From Pseudomonadales bacterium (lineage in GTDB: Bacteria; Pseudomonadota; Gammaproteobacteria; Pseudomonadales; JAHEIH01), in assembly GCA_023255355.1 (NCBI GenBank), contig JALRIU010000036.1, positions 1 to 7,302 of the forward strand: 7,302 nucleotides of DNA, given 5' to 3'. This document shows, piece by piece, positions 6,428-7,302 of this stretch. Each line of letters begins with the position of its first letter. Position 1 is the stretch's first letter. Under the pieces are notes generated by a model. That model made no database searches and was not told the DNA's origin. It saw only the letters and a list, made by a program, of their open reading frames with translations. Position numbers and translations under genes: made by a program.

Positions 6428-6477
6428 TTGGTAACGGGAATGATCTGTTTTGTAAAGCATGGAAATAGAGCAAAATG

Positions 6478-6509
6478 ATAAAAGTGGAGAGTGCATGCAG
6501 CTCCATTTT
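6478..6509. other. Palindromic hairpin with TGCATGCA core
   Basis: TGGAG (6485-6489) and CTCCA (6501-6505) flank the 8-base palindrome TGCATGCA (6492-6499). Outside the arms, A-rich sequence on the left faces TTTT on the right. It is followed by T-rich sequence in both directions, so it might act as a back-up terminator for the tRNA transcript arriving on the minus strand, or as a protein-binding site upstream of the dioxygenase gene. Together with the repeats at 6384-6427 and the tRNA-end copy at 6528-6537, it is all I see in the 210-base gene-free stretch 6341-6550. Confidence 0.35.
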
Positions 6510-6527
6510 AATGTTTTGGATATTGTC

Positions 6528-6537
6528 GTGGCGGACT
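6528..6537 (-). repeat. Short copy of the tRNA-Asp 3' end
   Basis: The ten bases GTGGCGGACT (plus strand) repeat the end of tRNA-Asp with its CCA and one flanking base, as at 7276-7285; nine of the ten also match 6586-6594. It lies 49 bases beyond the 3' end of the complete tRNA-Asp gene, on the far side of its terminator. It could be a remnant of a deleted third tRNA-Asp copy or of an attachment site, or be coincidence. Confidence 0.3.
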
Positions 6538-6550
6538 AAGTTTTAGGCAT

Positions 6551-6579
6551 AAAAAAACCGCTTTTAAGCGGTCTTTTTT
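6551..6579 (-). terminator. Intrinsic terminator of the tRNA-Val/tRNA-Asp transcript
   Basis: ACCGCTT (6557-6563) pairs with AAGCGGT (6566-6572), giving a 7-base-pair GC-rich stem with a two-base centre (probably a 4-base loop in RNA). A seven-A run (6551-6557) becomes the U-tract on the minus strand, and TTTTTT (6574-6579) gives a U-tract on the plus strand. It begins a few bases after the tRNA-Asp 3' end and insulates the dioxygenase gene from tRNA transcription. Confidence 0.85.
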
Positions 6580-6585
6580 ATGAAA

Positions 6586-6662
6586 TGGCGGACTGGACGG
6601 GACTCGAACCCGCGACCCCCGGCGTGACAGGCCGGTATTCTAACCAACTGAACTACCAGTCC
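6586..6662 (-). tRNA. tRNA-Asp (anticodon GTC)
   Basis: 77-base tRNA gene. The acceptor strands GGACTGG and CCAGTCC pair, G is the discriminator base, and CCA is encoded (6588-6586). The anticodon loop CTGTCAC gives anticodon GTC, and the T-arm contains GGTTCGAGTCCC. It closely matches E. coli tRNA-Asp. Loop bases U33-G34-U35 are the recognition triplet of tRNA-guanine transglycosylase, so G34 is expected to carry queuosine, whose biosynthesis uses the neighbouring queD. It is the second tRNA of a Val-Asp pair, 21 bases after tRNA-Val. Confidence 0.97.
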
Positions 6663-6683
6663 AATTTCATAAATACAATGTAT

Positions 6684-6759
6684 TGGTGGGTGGTGACGGG
6701 ATCGAACCGCCGACCCTCTGCTTGTAAGGCAGATGCTCTCCCAGCTGAGCTAACCACCC
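6684..6759 (-). tRNA. tRNA-Val (anticodon TAC)
   Basis: 76-base tRNA gene. The acceptor strands GGGTGGT and ACCACCC pair, A is the discriminator base, and CCA is encoded (6686-6684). The anticodon loop CTTACAA gives TAC (valine), and the D-arm AGCTCAGCTGGGAGAGC and T-arm GGTTCGATCCC are canonical. It closely resembles E. coli tRNA-Val(UAC). First gene of the two-tRNA transcript, directly downstream of a good promoter. Confidence 0.97.
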
Positions 6760-6778
6760 ATATCATTGGGTGGCGCGA

Positions 6779-6806
6779 ATTTTACATTATTAAGACGATC
6801 TGTCAA
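6779..6806 (-). promoter_or_regulatory. Sigma70 promoter of the tRNA-Val/tRNA-Asp operon
   Basis: On the minus strand, TTGACA (6806-6801, perfect -35), a 16-base spacer and TAAAAT (6784-6779, one mismatch to -10). The bases after the -10 box are TCGCGCC, a GC-rich discriminator typical of stable-RNA promoters under stringent (ppGpp) control. Transcription would start near 6772, about 13 bases before mature tRNA-Val. It lies between queD and the tRNAs, so the tRNAs need not depend on queD transcription. Confidence 0.8.
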
Positions 6807-6840
6807 ACGAAAACAACGCGTAAAGAACTAAAATATGCTG

Positions 6841-7203
6841 TTATTTGGCGTCGCCAAAATAACGACAGCCGCTAGTACAAGTTTCTTTTATTTCTATCAT
6901 ATGGAGTTCAGGTAAGCTGGGCTTTAATTCATCCCAAATCCATTTCGCCAGGTTTTCACTAGTAGGATTTTCTAATCCTGGAATATCATTTAAGTAAAAG
7001 TGATCGAGACGGTCATATATAGGTTTGAAGGCTGTTTTTATATCTGAAAAATCCATCACCCAGCCAGTGACTTCCCCGATTTCCCCTCTGACAAGAATCC
7101 TGACATTAAAAGAATGGCCATGCAGGCGACGGCATTTATGCCCTTCAGGCACATTGGGTAAATGGTGGGCAGCTTCAAAGCTGAAATCTTTATAGAGATC
7201 CAT
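6841..7203 (-). CDS. queD: 6-carboxy-5,6,7,8-tetrahydropterin synthase QueD (queuosine biosynthesis)
   Basis: 120-residue cytoplasmic enzyme of the 6-pyruvoyl-tetrahydropterin synthase fold, about the length of E. coli QueD. It converts 7,8-dihydroneopterin triphosphate to 6-carboxytetrahydropterin, an early step towards preQ0 and queuosine at tRNA position 34. Seen: zinc ligands His13 (FEAAHHLP), His28 and His30 (RLHGH), catalytic Cys24 (GHKC), the Asp67-His68 pair (RLDHFYLND), PTSENLAKW (80-88) and Glu107 in the KETCTSGC end motif. GAGGAG stands about 6 bases before the ATG. Only about 34 bases separate its start from an upstream terminator, leaving little room for its own promoter, so it may rely on read-through from the upstream tRNA-Asp transcript or on a promoter overlapping the terminator. 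No preQ1 riboswitch is visible in that gap. Confidence 0.96.
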   Translation of the reverse strand: MDLYKDFSFEAAHHLPNVPEGHKCRRLHGHSFNVRILVRGEIGEVTGWVMDFSDIKTAFKPIYDRLDHFYLNDIPGLENPTSENLAKWIWDELKPSLPELHMIEIKETCTSGCRYFGDAK

Positions 7204-7237
7204 TGGCTATCTCCTCATCGCGATGCGTGCTGTAGGC

Positions 7238-7262
7238 AAAAAAAAACCGCCAGTTGGCGGTT
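7238..7262 (-). terminator. Intrinsic terminator after the second tRNA-Asp copy
   Basis: AACCGCCA (7245-7252) pairs with TGGCGGTT (7255-7262) over a two-base centre. A run of nine A (7238-7246) gives a long U-tract on the minus strand. It lies between the tRNA-Asp copy entering at the right edge and queD, in the same relation as the terminator at 6551-6579 to the first tRNA-Asp. Confidence 0.82.
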
Positions 7263-7276
7263 TCTTGAGTATGAAG

Positions 7277-7302
7277 TGGCGGACTGGACGGGACTCGAAC
7301 CC
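7277..7302 (-). tRNA. tRNA-Asp, second copy, 3' part only
   Basis: The last 26 bases of the window are identical to the 3' end of the complete tRNA-Asp (6586-6611): encoded CCA, 3' acceptor strand and most of the T-arm. The anticodon lies outside the window, so the identity rests on this exact match. Its own terminator follows at 7238-7262. Confidence 0.88.

Noticed and set aside
6585..6875. Plus-strand open frame of 96 codons starting ADWTGLEPATPGV
   Set aside because: It runs antisense through both tRNA genes and into the end of queD. This peptide is the well-known false translation of tRNA genes.
7204..7237. preQ1 riboswitch before queD
   Set aside because: Only about 34 bases lie between the terminator and the start codon, without an aptamer-like stem or A-rich tail.
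1..7302. Mobile elements, CRISPR arrays, toxin-antitoxin or phage-defence genes
   Set aside because: No regularly spaced repeats, transposase or integrase motifs, or defence-type domains are visible on either strand.

Overview
The window reads as a chromosomal segment of a Gram-negative gammaproteobacterium, probably marine and of moderate to low G+C. QueD and the tRNA-Asp and tRNA-Val genes are close to their E. coli counterparts by eye, and the thiolase start is of proteobacterial type. I cannot name the genus. No transposase, integrase, phage gene or CRISPR array is visible.

Layout: (1) 1-137, minus strand: the first 45 codons of an acetyl-CoA acetyltransferase-type thiolase. (2) 138-404: divergent intergenic region with a reasonable minus-strand sigma70 promoter flanked by a short inverted repeat. 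(3) 405-3805, plus strand: an MFS transporter of the sugar-porter (SP) type, then a stand-alone HyuA-type hydantoinase/oxoprolinase (ASKHA ATPase fold). (4) 3856-6340, minus strand, converging on the previous pair: transcription order is a gamma-butyrobetaine-hydroxylase-like Fe(II)/2-oxoglutarate dioxygenase, an HD-domain putative diiron oxygenase whose GTG start overlaps the dioxygenase stop by one base, and a short-chain dehydrogenase. (5) 6341-6550: a 210-base gene-free stretch with three AATAAAG direct repeats, a palindromic hairpin and a short copy of a tRNA-Asp 3' end. (6) 6551-7302, minus strand: housekeeping block of terminator, tRNA-Asp, tRNA-Val, a tRNA promoter, queD, a second terminator and the start of a second tRNA-Asp copy.

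The interesting part is 405-6340. An importer, an ATP-dependent amide or ring hydrolase-like enzyme, two non-haem-iron oxygenases and a dehydrogenase look like one catabolic route for a small organic compound. A BBOX-like dioxygenase coupled to an HD oxygenase is the architecture of the TmpA/TmpB and PhnY/PhnZ organophosphonate pathways: the first enzyme hydroxylates, the second cleaves next to the new hydroxyl. Read by eye, however, two of the trimethylammonium-cage aromatics of BBOX are His in the dioxygenase, and the HD protein lacks the PhnZ-type Tyr/Glu gate and phosphonate-contacting residues. The best reading is a two-oxygenase pathway with TmpAB-like logic but an unidentified substrate. 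The substrate assignment is inference only.
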